Source: PWXP01 sp040772845
Lineage (GTDB): Bacteria > Planctomycetota > Planctomycetia > Pirellulales > Thermoguttaceae
DNA length: 64,000 nt
Direction: 5' to 3'
NCBI GenBank assembly: GCA_040772845.1
Contig: JAXGXG010000001.1
Coordinates: forward strand, 3,224,001-3,288,000
Every line of letters begins with the position of its first letter. Position 1 is the stretch's first letter. The notes under the pieces were generated by a model. That model was given only the letters and a program-made list of their open reading frames with translations, ran no database searches and had not been told where the DNA came from. Positions 1 to 9,248 of the stretch are shown here, piece by piece. A program made the position numbers and the translations under genes.

Positions 1-568
1 TGCGGGCGATTTTGACCACATCGGCCAGTTCCTGCTCCTTGCGCTGGAACGCCTCTTGGAGCGCCACAACACGGCGTTCGAGGACGCGAAGGCCCCGAAT
101 GGCCGCAATCCGCAGCGCGGTCGGATAGGTGTCGTTGGTCGATTGATGCCGGTTCAGGTCGTCGTGCGGATCGGCGGCCGCATAGTCGCCCAGTTCACGG
201 CCGAGCAACTGGAGTGTCCGATTGGCCAACACCTCGTTGACGTTCATATTGGTCGAGGTCCCGGCCCCACCCTGAAGGGCGTCGACCACTACGGCATCGT
301 CGAGGCGGCCCTCCATAAGCTCCTCGCACGCTTCGCTTATGGCGTCCCACGTTGCCTCCGGCCACGGTTGAACTTCGTGGTTCGCGCGAGCCGCGGCCAG
401 TTTCACTGCGCCGTATGCGTGGACGAGCGCCCGATGCACCGGCCGGTCGGCAAGGAAAAAGTTCTCTATGGCGCGCTGCGTATGGGCGCCCCAAAGGGCA
501 TTGGCAGGTACGTTGACCGCGCCCAGCAGATCGGTCTCTTCACGGAATACGTTCACCTGAACAGTCAC
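1..568 (-). CDS. aspA: Aspartate ammonia-lyase-like protein (N-terminal part, cut by window edge)
   Basis: Aspartase/fumarase superfamily enzyme, expected to deaminate aspartate reversibly to fumarate and ammonia in the cytosol. The reverse translation carries the family signatures: ALWGAHTQRAIENF near residue 25, GGAGTSTNMNVNEVLANR around residue 95, and HQSTNDTYPTA around residue 130. The AGTSTNMN form is more typical of aspartase than of fumarase (SGTQTNMN). Only about 189 N-terminal residues are present; the C-terminal half with the catalytic serine loop lies outside the window. The likely start is GTG at 568, giving MTVQVNVFREETDLLG; no good in-frame ATG precedes the conserved N-terminus. 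It begins 7 nt after the macro-domain gene stop, so the two are probably co-transcribed. Fumarase is the less likely alternative. Confidence 0.85.
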   Translation of the reverse strand, partial: MTVQVNVFREETDLLGAVNVPANALWGAHTQRAIENFFLADRPVHRALVHAYGAVKLAAARANHEVQPWPEATWDAISEACEELMEGRLDDAVVVDALQGGAGTSTNMNVNEVLANRTLQLLGRELGDYAAADPHDDLNRHQSTNDTYPTALRIAAIRGLRVLERRVVALQEAFQRKEQELADVVKIAR

Positions 569-575
569 CGGCGGC

Positions 576-1112
576 TTATACCAGTTCTTCCAGGGCCGCG
601 GCGTATGCGCCGTAGATACCTTCGTTGAACAAAACAAATCGTACGGTAAGCGGCCCGTCGAATCCTCGCAGGAAGTCGATCACGGTTTGCAGGGCGACCC
701 GGGCCGCCTGATCCACCGGGTAGCGGTACGCGCCGGTCGACAGTGACGGAAAGGCGATGCTCTGGCAATCGTGCTCGACGGCCAATTCCAGGCAAGAGCA
801 GTAGGCGGACGCCAGTCGATCGGCCTCGCCTCGGTTACCGCCGCTCCACACCGGGCCCACCGCGTGGATGACATATTTCGTCGGCAGATTGCCGGCCCCG
901 GAGATCACGGCGGAACCGGTGGGGCAGCCGTTGGGATACCGGCGATCGGTCTCGGCCATAATCGCCGGCCCGCCACGGCGGTGGATCGCGCCGTCTACGC
1001 CCCCTCCGCCGGCCAACTGGCTATTCGCCGCATTGACGATAGCATCGGTTGTTTCGTTGGTGATGTCGCCCTGGTGTAGTTCGACCACGGCTTTGCCAAT
1101 TTCGACGCGCAT
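576..1112 (-). CDS. Macro-domain protein, putative O-acetyl-ADP-ribose deacetylase
   Basis: 178-aa single macro domain of the YmdB/MacroD type. Such enzymes hydrolyse O-acetyl-ADP-ribose or remove ADP-ribose from proteins or nucleic acids. Visible landmarks are GDIT and IVNAANSQL (residues 15-33), the glycine-rich catalytic loop GGGGVDGAIHRRGG (35-48), and the phosphate-binding loop FPSLSTGAYRYP (about 119-130). The length equals the family norm. An AGGAGGT ribosome-binding site lies just upstream of ATG 1112. The downstream aspartase-like gene starts 7 nt after the stop. The substrate cannot be told from sequence. Confidence 0.92.
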   Translation of the reverse strand: MRVEIGKAVVELHQGDITNETTDAIVNAANSQLAGGGGVDGAIHRRGGPAIMAETDRRYPNGCPTGSAVISGAGNLPTKYVIHAVGPVWSGGNRGEADRLASAYCSCLELAVEHDCQSIAFPSLSTGAYRYPVDQAARVALQTVIDFLRGFDGPLTVRFVLFNEGIYGAYAAALEELV

Positions 1113-1269
1113 GGTGACCTCCTGTGCCGTCTGTGTATACTATCAGATAATGGCTGCCAGGGAATGGTCCCCCACGGGTGTGGGGAAAGCATCGGCAGCG
1201 GTTCCTTGGATCGCAGGCGCAGCGGCTTGCAGCAGCGTCGTCAGCGAAACTCATTTCGGCACGGTCATT

Positions 1270-2274
1270 ATGTCGCACAGAGCATTTGTCGTCTTTTCGG
1301 TTCTTCTGAGCTTTTCATACGTCTTCCCGGCGGCGCCAGCTTCCGGCCGTGATATCTTTGTTAGCAATACGTCGGGCGACGACCAGTTCAACGGGCTCGG
1401 CTTGCAGAGCGCCCCCGACGGAAGCGGGCCGGTCCGAACGCTTGCCCGCGCACTCCGGCTGGCAGGTCCGGGCGACCGGATTGTCCTGACGAAGACCGAT
1501 CGGCCCTATCGCGAGAGCATCAGCCTGGTAGGCACGCGTCATAGCGGGTATCCCGACCGCCCGCTGACCATCGTCGGCAACGGGGCCACACTGGACGGCT
1601 CGGAGCCGGTCCCACCCGAAGCGTGGGAACACGATGAAGGGGCCGTGTTCCGTTTTTCCCCGCCGCGCAAGGGGCAGGCGCAACTGTTCCTCGACGGCCG
1701 CCCCGCGCCTCGCGTAGTTCCGGCGATAGAGGCCGATCGCCCGCCGCAACTGAACCCGACCCAATGGTGCTTCCTCGACGGGGCTATCTACTTCTGCGTT
1801 GACCAGGACAAGATCCCCGCGGATTATGCGCTTACCTACGCCCGACTTCCTGTCGGAATCACGCTGTACCACGTGGAACGCGTGGCCATCCTCGATCTGA
1901 CCGTGCAAGGCTTCCAACTCGACGGCATCAGCGCCCACAACAGTGCCCGCGATGTCTTCCTGGCCGGACTCACCTGCCGGGGAAATGCCCGGGCAGGCAT
2001 CTCGGTCGGCGGCGCCTCGGAAGTAACGATCGAGGGCTGCCTGGTGGGCAACAATGGGGAAGCCCAGGTACTGACGCTTCCGTACTCGCTAACACGCATA
2101 CGCAACTGCGACTTGCTGGGTAACACGGCTGCCGCATGGGTAGACCGGGGCGGTGAAGTGTGGGTGGACGGCAAGGAGGTCCATGGCGGCGCAGACGAAA
2201 TCGCTCCGCCGGGCGCCGCACCCGAGAAACCTTCTGGCGGCATGCCGGAAAACACAACCGATAGCAAGCCATAG
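1270..2274 (+). CDS. Secreted right-handed beta-helix protein
   Basis: About 334 aa from ATG 1270. The longer open frame upstream is antisense to the macro gene and is not used. The N-terminus is a Sec signal peptide (MSHRAFVVFSVLL..., cleavage near PASG-RD). The body starts with the IFVSNTSGDD.FNG pattern seen in planctomycete parallel beta-helix proteins, then RTLARALRLAGPGDRI, and later short repeated turns such as GISVGGASEVTIEGCLVGNN that look like helix rungs. The C-terminal 25 residues are Pro/Gly-rich and low complexity. These folds are common in polysaccharide lyases and hydrolases, but no catalytic site can be assigned. No strong ribosome-binding site precedes the ATG. It converges on nadA with a 9-nt gap. 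Confidence 0.75.
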   Translation: MSHRAFVVFSVLLSFSYVFPAAPASGRDIFVSNTSGDDQFNGLGLQSAPDGSGPVRTLARALRLAGPGDRIVLTKTDRPYRESISLVGTRHSGYPDRPLTIVGNGATLDGSEPVPPEAWEHDEGAVFRFSPPRKGQAQLFLDGRPAPRVVPAIEADRPPQLNPTQWCFLDGAIYFCVDQDKIPADYALTYARLPVGITLYHVERVAILDLTVQGFQLDGISAHNSARDVFLAGLTCRGNARAGISVGGASEVTIEGCLVGNNGEAQVLTLPYSLTRIRNCDLLGNTAAAWVDRGGEVWVDGKEVHGGADEIAPPGAAPEKPSGGMPENTTDSKP

Positions 2275-2283
2275 ACGTCCGGG

Positions 2284-3429
2284 TCAGTGCACGTCGAGCA
2301 TCCGTTGCAGGGCGAGCAAAGCGCCTGCTGCGATCTCCGGTTCGACGGTAATGACGTTGACCGGCGTACCGGCGGCGAGGTTCTCTGCCGCCCAGCACAG
2401 GTGCGGCAGGTCAATGCGGTACATCGTCGGGCATAGCCCGTCTGCGTCGGCCAGGAATTCGATCTGCTGGTCCGGGTACTGCTGTTTCAGCCGGTTCACC
2501 AGGTTCAACTCCGTTCCGATCCCCCAGCACGCGCCAGGCGGCGACTGCGCGACGGCATCGATGATGGCCGCGGTCGAGCCGGCCTGATCGGCCTGATCGA
2601 CCACGTCCATCTGGCATTCGGGATGAACAATCACGCGCCCGGCGGGATGCGCGTTGCGGAACCGCGCGATGTGCTCCGGCTGGAATACCTGGTGAACACT
2701 GCAAAGGCCTTTCCATAGGATCACGCGGCTATGGCGCAGCACGTCGGCCGAATGACCGCCAAGTGCAGGGGCCGCCGGATCCCACAGCGGCATTTGCTCC
2801 AGCGGAATGCCCATGGCCCGGGCCGTATTGCGCGCCAGGTGCTGGTCGGGAAAGAACAGCACGCGACTGCGACGGGCGAACGCCCAATCCATCACTGCTC
2901 GCGCATTCGACGAGGTGCATACGATCCCGCCGTGCCGGCCGCAAAATGCCTTCAGCGCCGCAGTCGAATTGACATACGTCACCGGCAGCAGGTCGTCCGT
3001 ATCGATCACCTCGCCAAGCTGTGCCCAGCAGCGTTCAACCTGATCGGTATCCGCCATATCGGCCAGCGAGCAGCCGGCAGCCAGGTCAGGCAAGCTGACA
3101 GGCACGCGCTGGCCGTCACGCTCGGCGAGTCGCTCCGGCCGGTTGGCCAGGATATCGGCCGTCTCCGCCATGAAGTGCACACCGCAGAAAAGGATGGCCT
3201 CGCAACGCGAATCGGATGCCGCCAAAGCAGCCAATTTGTAGCTGTCGCCCCGCAGGTCGGAAAGGGCAATGACCGAATCACGCTGATAGTGGTGCCCCAG
3301 AATGAGCAGCCGCGGGCCCATGTCCCGCTTCACCTGCTCGATGCGCGACGTCAACTCCGCATCGGCCAGCGAGAGATACGTTTCCAACCGATAGTCCGGG
3401 CTTGTTTCCGAGTTACTTTTTCCAGGCAT
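2284..3429 (-). CDS. nadA: Quinolinate synthase A
   Basis: 381-aa NadA. It condenses iminoaspartate with dihydroxyacetone phosphate to quinolinate in de novo NAD synthesis, using a [4Fe-4S] cluster. Diagnostic motifs: LGHHYQRD near residue 45, FCGVHFMAETADIL near residue 80, AGCSLADM, YVNSTAALKAFCGRHGGIVC, CTSSNA, FFPDQHLARN, HPECQMDVV and GLCPTMYRIDLPHL. The Cys in GCSLAD, HPEC and LCPTM are the likely cluster ligands. Length fits the family. GGAAAG lies 7 nt before ATG 3429. nadB and nadC are not nearby. An extended -10 promoter lies about 75 nt upstream. Confidence 0.95.
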   Translation of the reverse strand: MPGKSNSETSPDYRLETYLSLADAELTSRIEQVKRDMGPRLLILGHHYQRDSVIALSDLRGDSYKLAALAASDSRCEAILFCGVHFMAETADILANRPERLAERDGQRVPVSLPDLAAGCSLADMADTDQVERCWAQLGEVIDTDDLLPVTYVNSTAALKAFCGRHGGIVCTSSNARAVMDWAFARRSRVLFFPDQHLARNTARAMGIPLEQMPLWDPAAPALGGHSADVLRHSRVILWKGLCSVHQVFQPEHIARFRNAHPAGRVIVHPECQMDVVDQADQAGSTAAIIDAVAQSPPGACWGIGTELNLVNRLKQQYPDQQIEFLADADGLCPTMYRIDLPHLCWAAENLAAGTPVNVITVEPEIAAGALLALQRMLDVH

Positions 3430-3502
3430 TGCGATTCTTTCCGGATCCGCGCGTCAGACGTTCGTTCCACGATTCTCCGACACATCGAATTCGAGTTAGT
3501 CA

Positions 3503-3511
3503 ATTATACCA
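3503..3511 (-). promoter_or_regulatory. Extended -10 promoter element for nadA
   Basis: Read on the minus strand this is TGGTATAAT, a perfect -10 hexamer with the TGn extension. The -35 region 17 nt upstream is poor, as is usual with extended -10 promoters. Predicted transcription starts near 3496, leaving a leader of about 67 nt before the nadA ATG. Confidence 0.55.
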
Positions 3512-3646
3512 GTCAGAGACATCGCCGTGCAGCCCCCGGCACACGAAGCGACAGAAAGCGTGCCGAAAGCATTGCCCCCCCGCCATGCGGGCTTGTTGGT
3601 CTGGCCGGCCATGGGGGCACAGACGGTTTCAGGCTGTTCTGCGGTC

Positions 3647-5831
3647 AAGCCGAATGCGCTGTGGTCCGGGGATAAGCACCGGCGAGTGACGCTGCGCGGG
3701 CTGAGAACAGACAGGACGAGGGGTGCCTCTGCGGGTACGGCTTGCGTTCCGGATGGCGGGTGGACCGCTTCGGAGACGAAGGGGGCGCGAAGCACTCAGG
3801 AAGACAACAGGGCGATCCACAGCGAGGCGAGGATACGGCGCACCCTCGGAAGTCAGCGCCGAGGGCGAGGCGCAGCATACGCCGGGGCAAGCAGGCATGC
3901 TGCTTGGGCTTCGCGGCCCAAAGCCCGAACGCCGTCGCAACTGCTAGCTTGCCAGCGGTGGTTGTCTGTAGACCGAGTGTTGTCTTCTCCTTGTGCGGGT
4001 CAGCGGAACAGACGCTGCTGCCTCTCGGAAGAGCTTCGTGGCTTCTTCCGCCGTGGCCGCTTCGGAGGCAACTCCTTGCCCCGAATCTGCGCGTCGATCG
4101 CCTTGGCGATCGGGCTCAGCCGCATCTTGCCCAGCGACCCTTCATGCCGGGGTAGACTGGCCAGCATCGTAGCGAACGCTTCATGCACGATCATCACCGT
4201 GCCGACCAGAGCGTGAAATCTCGCGGCGCCGGTGACGTTCCCGTCATCGATGCCCCAGAATATCTTAAGCCGCGCGTTGACCCGCTCCACAGCCGGGCGG
4301 CCCTTGTAAAGCCGCTCGAACTGCTTCGTGGCACGCGGAATAGCAGGAAACCGTCGCAGGTCGATCTCTTGTTTGACTCGCACCGTCAAGCCGTACTTCT
4401 TGCCTGCGTTGCAGCGAGAGCTCATCGGACATTCCCAGCCCTCATGCATCGCCGGGCAGCGATACTTCAAAGTGCCCCGGGACGGCTCGTGGCCGATGTA
4501 GGCCATGCGGTGCCGAACCATAGGCGTACTTACGCGATCATAGCAGTGTAGTGTACCCGCCTCATCGTACACGATATTCGAGTTGCCGTCGTGGCCGGGA
4601 AGCATTCTCTCGTGCTCCTCCTTCCATAGCGAACGGTTTTGGATGACCGGTTTGATGCCGGATTCGTGCAGCTTCTGATGGACCTTGGCGTCGTCAGCCG
4701 CTTTGTCGTAAGCGAGCGTTGCCATGCGCCCCTCGGGAAGGTTCGCTTGGGCCTGATCGACCAGGATCGGCAGCATCTCGTTGTCACCCGTCTTTGTCGA
4801 ACTGATGCGGTACGCCAAGGACACTTCGTGACGCGTGTCGACAAGCAGGTGCAGTTTGAACCCAAACCATTCCACAATACGACTGACTAGGCCGTCTTCA
4901 TTCTTGTATTCCTTCCGGCCGCCGGCCGGCTGCGGCAGGCCGTTCTTGTCCAGTTCGATCTTCGATGCCCTCTTGTCGGCAGCCGAATCGGCTGAGCCCT
5001 CCGCAGCCGTTGCACCTTGGATCGTTGCCGGTTGTTGAGACGGGACGGGGCCGTGGGTCCCTCGCTCTACCTCAGAAGGGCCGCTCGCCGCCGCGGGTCT
5101 GGATGATTCCTTCCCGGCGTCTGCCGCCTTCTTCTGCTCCATTTCCTCTTTGTGCTTCTGGGCATCGGCCCGGGTGCGCCGAGCATTCAGCCATGTCGAA
5201 TCGCCGGCGGTGCTTTCCCCCAAGTCCGGCACGGCACGGCCCAATCGCTGAGCCATCACGTTGAATATCTCCTCAAGATGCGGCCGATGGGGATCTTGCC
5301 CAAGCACGTCCAGGAAGCGGGAGACGTTCCATCCGTTGGGGATTTGTTCCGGCGACTCGATGCCGGCGATCTTCTGCAGCGACGGATTCCGCCTCAGCTC
5401 TCCTAAGCAGGCCTCCACATCCCGGTGCCTCAGTGCCATGGTCAACACCACGACACGCCAAAGGACGAGCACCGGATAATCGTTACGTCCCCGGCCGCGC
5501 CATGTCCGAAGGCTTTCGAGCAAGGGCCCATCCGGGATGGTCTCGAAGAGGCGTCGAAGGGTGACCAGAGCGGGCGCGTCTTCCAGACAAACCCAGGCGA
5601 ACAGCGGAAGTTGGACTTGGATTCTCATGGTTGGCCTCCGTGCGTAACTGACGGGCCTATTATACACCGCAACTAATCCCCGCACAAGGGGAGGAGTGGT
5701 CGAAAAATCCAAAAAATCGGCTAGTCGGCGGCCAAAACACGGAGAAAAATCACGACTTTGCGGGTAAGACCATTTTTAACCCTCTCCCAGGTCCTCTCCA
5801 GCCAAGGACTTGCGAACAGCGCATTCGGCTT
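3647..5831 (-). mobile_element. 2185-bp insertion sequence, copy 1 (IS1182/IS5-like transposase)
   Basis: Complete element. Both ends carry the 16-bp terminal inverted repeat AAGCCGAATGCGCTGT (3647-3662, and inverted at 5816-5831). It is flanked by a perfect 9-bp target duplication TCTGCGGTC at 3638-3646 and 5832-5840. One transposase gene occupies 4000-5628; 3647-3999 is a non-coding 3' segment. A second copy of the same length with an apparently identical protein lies in opposite orientation at 24950-27134. The target duplication suggests recent, intact insertion. Insertion separated nadA's upstream region from a DUF1559 remnant. Confidence 0.95.
4000..5628 (-). CDS. DDE transposase of the 2185-bp insertion sequence (copy 1)
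   Basis: 542 aa from the ATG at 5628, preceded by GGAGG 7 nt away. A longer in-frame extension to 5712 lacks a ribosome-binding site and crosses the promoter (TATAAT ahead of the start). The N-terminal part (YPVLVLWRVVVLTMALRHRD) resembles the DUF772 region of IS5/IS1182 transposases. GDSTWLNARR, LAYDKAADD and RPAVERVNARLK are the likely DDE acidic blocks. A Cys pattern (YRCPAMHEGWECPMSSRC) resembles the IS1182-type zinc-like segment. A low-complexity charged insert lies around residues 155-225. The product moves the element by cutting its ends. The family label is from motif shape only; the 9-bp target duplication is unusual for IS5/IS1182. Confidence 0.9.
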   Translation of the reverse strand: MRIQVQLPLFAWVCLEDAPALVTLRRLFETIPDGPLLESLRTWRGRGRNDYPVLVLWRVVVLTMALRHRDVEACLGELRRNPSLQKIAGIESPEQIPNGWNVSRFLDVLGQDPHRPHLEEIFNVMAQRLGRAVPDLGESTAGDSTWLNARRTRADAQKHKEEMEQKKAADAGKESSRPAAASGPSEVERGTHGPVPSQQPATIQGATAAEGSADSAADKRASKIELDKNGLPQPAGGRKEYKNEDGLVSRIVEWFGFKLHLLVDTRHEVSLAYRISSTKTGDNEMLPILVDQAQANLPEGRMATLAYDKAADDAKVHQKLHESGIKPVIQNRSLWKEEHERMLPGHDGNSNIVYDEAGTLHCYDRVSTPMVRHRMAYIGHEPSRGTLKYRCPAMHEGWECPMSSRCNAGKKYGLTVRVKQEIDLRRFPAIPRATKQFERLYKGRPAVERVNARLKIFWGIDDGNVTGAARFHALVGTVMIVHEAFATMLASLPRHEGSLGKMRLSPIAKAIDAQIRGKELPPKRPRRKKPRSSSERQQRLFR

Positions 5832-6247
5832 TCTGCGGTCAGAAATCGGTTGCACACGTCTCTTTCGCCGTAGTACAATGGCAGTCGGCATGTTCGCGTT
5901 TGCCTTCGAACGTCTCTGTGCGGTTCTCCGATATCCGCGACGGGACGAGCAATACGATCATGACCGGCGAACTGCAACGACTGCGCGAGACCCAGTGCCC
6001 CAGTTGGAGTGAAGATGGTTGGGCCGTTGCCGGTATTTCCACGCTGTTCAACACCGACCATACGGCAGGGAGCCCCGGAGGCATGAACAACGGTTTCTTC
6101 GAGTCGCCGGGCAGCGACCATCCCGGCGGCGCGCACTTCGGCATGGCCGACGGTTCCATGCGATTCCTGAGCGAGAACATGTCGACCCTTACCTTCAAAT
6201 ACATGGGCGGAATCGCTACGTCCGAACTCCTCTCCATCCCTCAATGA
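5832..6247 (+). pseudogene. C-terminal remnant of a DUF1559 (H-X9-DG, prepilin-like) protein
   Basis: The frame reading to the TGA at 6245-6247 contains the planctomycete DUF1559 C-terminal signature: NVSVRFSDIRDGTSNTIMTG, then HPGGAHFGMADGSMRFLSEN. The N-terminal half, including the prepilin-like methylation motif and hydrophobic helix, is absent here and is not found on the other side of the insertion sequence (3430-3646). Just before the conserved block a second frame carries AVGMFAFA (about 5881-5904), which suggests a small frameshift as well. It is therefore an old remnant, not simply a gene split by the element. Its stop overlaps the ATG of the phosphoesterase gene (ATGA). Confidence 0.7.
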
Positions 6248-7404
6248 TCATGACTGCACGCCTCGCTTCCTGCATTTTTGCGGCCCTTATCGCCGCCGGC
6301 GCCTCCACGGCTGAAACCACGCCTGCCATCACCCAAATCTGGCTGACCCACGGTACGAACGACCCGGGGCACATCGTTGTGAACTGGCTGTCTGAGCAGC
6401 CGGGCGATTCGACCGTTCACTTCGGCCCGACGGAGACGCTGGGGCAAACGGTTCGCACAGACGAGAACACCACGCTGCATCACGTCGAAATCCCATTGCC
6501 CGAATCCGCTACGGTATGCCATTACCAGGTGAGTACGGGGGAACAGAACTCGGCGCCGGCCAAGTTCAAGGCATATTCGACCGACGTGCTCCGCGTGGCC
6601 GTCGTGGCCGACTGGCAGGGAAAACCGGACCTGGCTGCCCTGATGGCCGACGATCCGCATCTGCTGATGACGGCAGGCGACAACATCTCGAACATCTACC
6701 CGCTGTGCGGCGAAGATCACCCCGAATGCATTCTTCCGTATGCGAAACTGGTAGCGGCATACCCTGAACTGTTCCGCTCCACGCCGTTTATGCCGGTACT
6801 GGGCAACCACGACAAGCAGATTCGCCCGCGGGGCCCCGCGCCGCCGGAGAAGCCGGTGTACGATGTTAGCGCGACGGCTTTCTGCCGGTTCTTCGAACTA
6901 CCCGACGACGAATGGAAGTGGCGCTTCGACCTGCCGGCATTCGGTGTGCGGTTCATCGCACTCGACCTGCACCATCTCTCCGACCAGGGGACTACGTGGC
7001 AGACGTCGCACGACTACGATGCCGATTCGGACCAGTTCCGGTGGTATAGGGACCTCATGGCGGATTGCGGCGACCGCTTCGTCATCACGCTCTACAACGC
7101 GCAGAACGCCGCCGCGCGAAGCCGGGCCAAGGGCGCCTGGCACGACATGTTCCGTAAAGGGACCCTGTGTGTCACTGGCTACGGCCACTATGGAGAACGG
7201 GCCGAACTGGACGGCCACACCTACTACAACACGGCACTCCAAGGAAAAGGCGATCGCTACCCGGACCCGCATTCGGAGTTCCTCGCCAGCGAGCACAACT
7301 ACCTGCTGATGACGTTTGACCGCGCCGCCCGCACGCTCGCAGTAGAAATCAAAAGCCTCGCCGGCGCGGTGCTGGACCGGAAAACATTCCAGCAGAAGAA
7401 GTAG
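6244..7404 (+). CDS. Secreted purple-acid-phosphatase-like metallophosphoesterase
   Basis: 386 aa with a signal peptide (LASCIFAALIAAGASTAE). Residues about 25-110 form a fibronectin-III-like N-domain typical of purple acid phosphatases (ITQIWLTHGTND..HIVVNWLSEQ). The metallophosphoesterase core follows: VAVVADWQGKPD (about 121, the GDxG/GDW position), LLMTAGDNISN (GDN block), MPVLGNHDK (GNHD block), and GYGHYGERAELDG near the C-terminus, where the family has a GHxH-type motif. The canonical first aspartate motif is altered (ADWQG), so the metal site may be atypical. It is expected to release phosphate from organic phosphates outside the cytoplasm. Start ATG 6244 overlaps the DUF1559 remnant's stop. 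Confidence 0.8.
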   Translation: MIMTARLASCIFAALIAAGASTAETTPAITQIWLTHGTNDPGHIVVNWLSEQPGDSTVHFGPTETLGQTVRTDENTTLHHVEIPLPESATVCHYQVSTGEQNSAPAKFKAYSTDVLRVAVVADWQGKPDLAALMADDPHLLMTAGDNISNIYPLCGEDHPECILPYAKLVAAYPELFRSTPFMPVLGNHDKQIRPRGPAPPEKPVYDVSATAFCRFFELPDDEWKWRFDLPAFGVRFIALDLHHLSDQGTTWQTSHDYDADSDQFRWYRDLMADCGDRFVITLYNAQNAAARSRAKGAWHDMFRKGTLCVTGYGHYGERAELDGHTYYNTALQGKGDRYPDPHSEFLASEHNYLLMTFDRAARTLAVEIKSLAGAVLDRKTFQQKK

Positions 7405-7524
7405 CCGCGACGGTGAGTCTGTGATCGGTCGGATCGGACCGATTGTAGACGATACCCTGCTGCTTCCGTTTTCGCTTGCATTACTATGCCTGTGCCCGCA
7501 TACTGGCGTAAAAAGGGTGCAATC

Positions 7525-9243
7525 ATGAACCAATCGTCCCGATATCCATGGTTTTTCTTAGGATGCCTGCTGCTTCTGGGCTGGATTTTCGCCGTGTGGG
7601 CTGACCGGGCGGCGGCGTGGGGCGGGCACGGTGTGGTGATGCAGGCTGTTGTCGAGCGACTGCCCGAAGGCTTCCGGGAAAAACTTGGCGACCAGGCCGT
7701 CCGGAAGGCGATTGGCCCGTGGTGTGGCTATCCCGACAGCTTCGAGACCTTCGATGCCGAGGCCGAGTTGATCGGGCCGCAAGGCATGGCCATGCTCCAG
7801 AAGTATAACGTGAAACGCCGCTACGACCTGCATCACGATTGGGCGCGGCCGGTCATCTGGCTGCTGCTGGTCGATGCGCTCCGCGCGGACCAATCCGACA
7901 CGGCGCTGTTCTGGATTGCCGTGCTGAGCCATTCGACGTCCGATATGTCGGCCTGCAATCACGATCCGATCGTCCACGTGGCCACCTACGACTGGTCGCA
8001 GATCGATCTGGAGCTGCCGGGCGGCGAGGCGTTCGGCCGGGTAGCGGGCCGATTGGACCTGAAGACGGCCACAGAAACTGACGCCGACAAGAAGTTGTTT
8101 GGCCAGACGGTCGATGCCATGTGCGTTGCCGACGACGGCCGTAGCGCCCGGCAGACGATGTTCGACATCATGTTGTATGGCCACCGGGGCGCCGGCTTCT
8201 GCGCCCAGCATGGCTATCCGCTGCTGAAGGCGGCGTTCGACTACGCGCAAACGGGCAACCAGGAACACCGCCTTGCTCGCCAGCAGCACCTGGCCCAACT
8301 GGGCGCGTGGGGCGTGGTGTATACGCTGCGCGATACGGAAGTGGCCCTGCGATTGGCCAAGAGGGAGTTCCCGGTCGATATGCCAGCACTGAAGGCCGAT
8401 TATCATGCGGCTGTGGCCGACTGGGTCGCCTCGCGCAAACTGGCCGACGAGGCCCTGTTCGCACCGATCCTCCGCCCGGCCGATGACGAGACTCGCGGCG
8501 CAATCGGCGTTGTGCTTGAACCGACCTGGCGAATGAACGAATCGGCGCTCGGATTCCATCAGCGGGTACTAGCCGTAGCCGCCTGCCGCACGCTTGCCGA
8601 CGCCGGCCGACCGTACGCCACGCTCGACCTACGCGATCTGCAGCACAAGGCGCCAGACCCGCCCCAGACGCCGGTGATCCTCTTCATTGCCGATCGGCTC
8701 CGGTCCTATGCCGGGATCGACGCAAAATCGATCGAGGCGAACCTGGCGGCCTATCGGGCTGCAGGTGGATGTGTGATATGGATTGGCGAGCAGGTGCCGG
8801 CAGTGGTCTTTCCGGAGTTCAAAAAGGCTACCACGAAACTGCCCGAGCAATGGCCCAAAGAACCGGCGGAAGTGCCTGCGTGTAAGTTGGCGCTCGCGAC
8901 GTATGGGGCTGCGAGCTGGACCTTACTGCGAAATCCATTCACGCCTGCCGGTTGGCAGCGCCCCGCCTGCCCGATGGTTCGTGATACCGACCCAGCCCGC
9001 GGCATCGAACCTCTGCTGCAGTTCACGACAGGAGCAGGGTATGGGGTAGTTGGCGCAGTCTGCCGAGGAGGTATCCTGGATGGCGGGCCGGCAATGGGCA
9101 AGGGAGCCGTGTTGCCCACGGTTGCCATCCATCCCTATCTGTTCGATCGACCGGACGCCGGCCAACCCTTGGGCGAATTGCGGTTCGACACCGTCGGGCG
9201 CACCGTGCTTTTGGAAACGCTAAAACGTCTCGAAACGGAGTGA
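7525..9243 (+). CDS. Exported zinc-dependent phospholipase C / S1-P1 nuclease-like protein with extra C-terminal domain
   Basis: 572 aa from ATG 7525, which has AAGGG 8 nt upstream; an in-frame ATG at 7486 lacks this. Residues 7-31 are a signal peptide, and predicted cleavage after AAA31 would leave Trp32 as the mature N-terminus. In zinc-dependent phospholipase C and S1/P1 nucleases the N-terminal Trp itself binds zinc. Further matching ligands in order are H35, D71 (GYPDSF), H103/H104 (YDLHHD), and H136-x3-D140 with H146 and H151 (LSHSTSDMSACNHDPIVH). Residues about 330-572 have no recognised domain. The gene overlaps the next gene's possible GTG. Assignment rests on ligand pattern, so substrate (lipid or nucleic acid) is open. 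Confidence 0.6.
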   Translation: MNQSSRYPWFFLGCLLLLGWIFAVWADRAAAWGGHGVVMQAVVERLPEGFREKLGDQAVRKAIGPWCGYPDSFETFDAEAELIGPQGMAMLQKYNVKRRYDLHHDWARPVIWLLLVDALRADQSDTALFWIAVLSHSTSDMSACNHDPIVHVATYDWSQIDLELPGGEAFGRVAGRLDLKTATETDADKKLFGQTVDAMCVADDGRSARQTMFDIMLYGHRGAGFCAQHGYPLLKAAFDYAQTGNQEHRLARQQHLAQLGAWGVVYTLRDTEVALRLAKREFPVDMPALKADYHAAVADWVASRKLADEALFAPILRPADDETRGAIGVVLEPTWRMNESALGFHQRVLAVAACRTLADAGRPYATLDLRDLQHKAPDPPQTPVILFIADRLRSYAGIDAKSIEANLAAYRAAGGCVIWIGEQVPAVVFPEFKKATTKLPEQWPKEPAEVPACKLALATYGAASWTLLRNPFTPAGWQRPACPMVRDTDPARGIEPLLQFTTGAGYGVVGAVCRGGILDGGPAMGKGAVLPTVAIHPYLFDRPDAGQPLGELRFDTVGRTVLLETLKRLETE

Positions 9244-9248
9244 ACAAG

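Noticed and set aside
868..1269. N-terminal extension of the first beta-helix protein
   Set aside because: Runs antisense through the macro-domain gene; the signal peptide begins at 1270.
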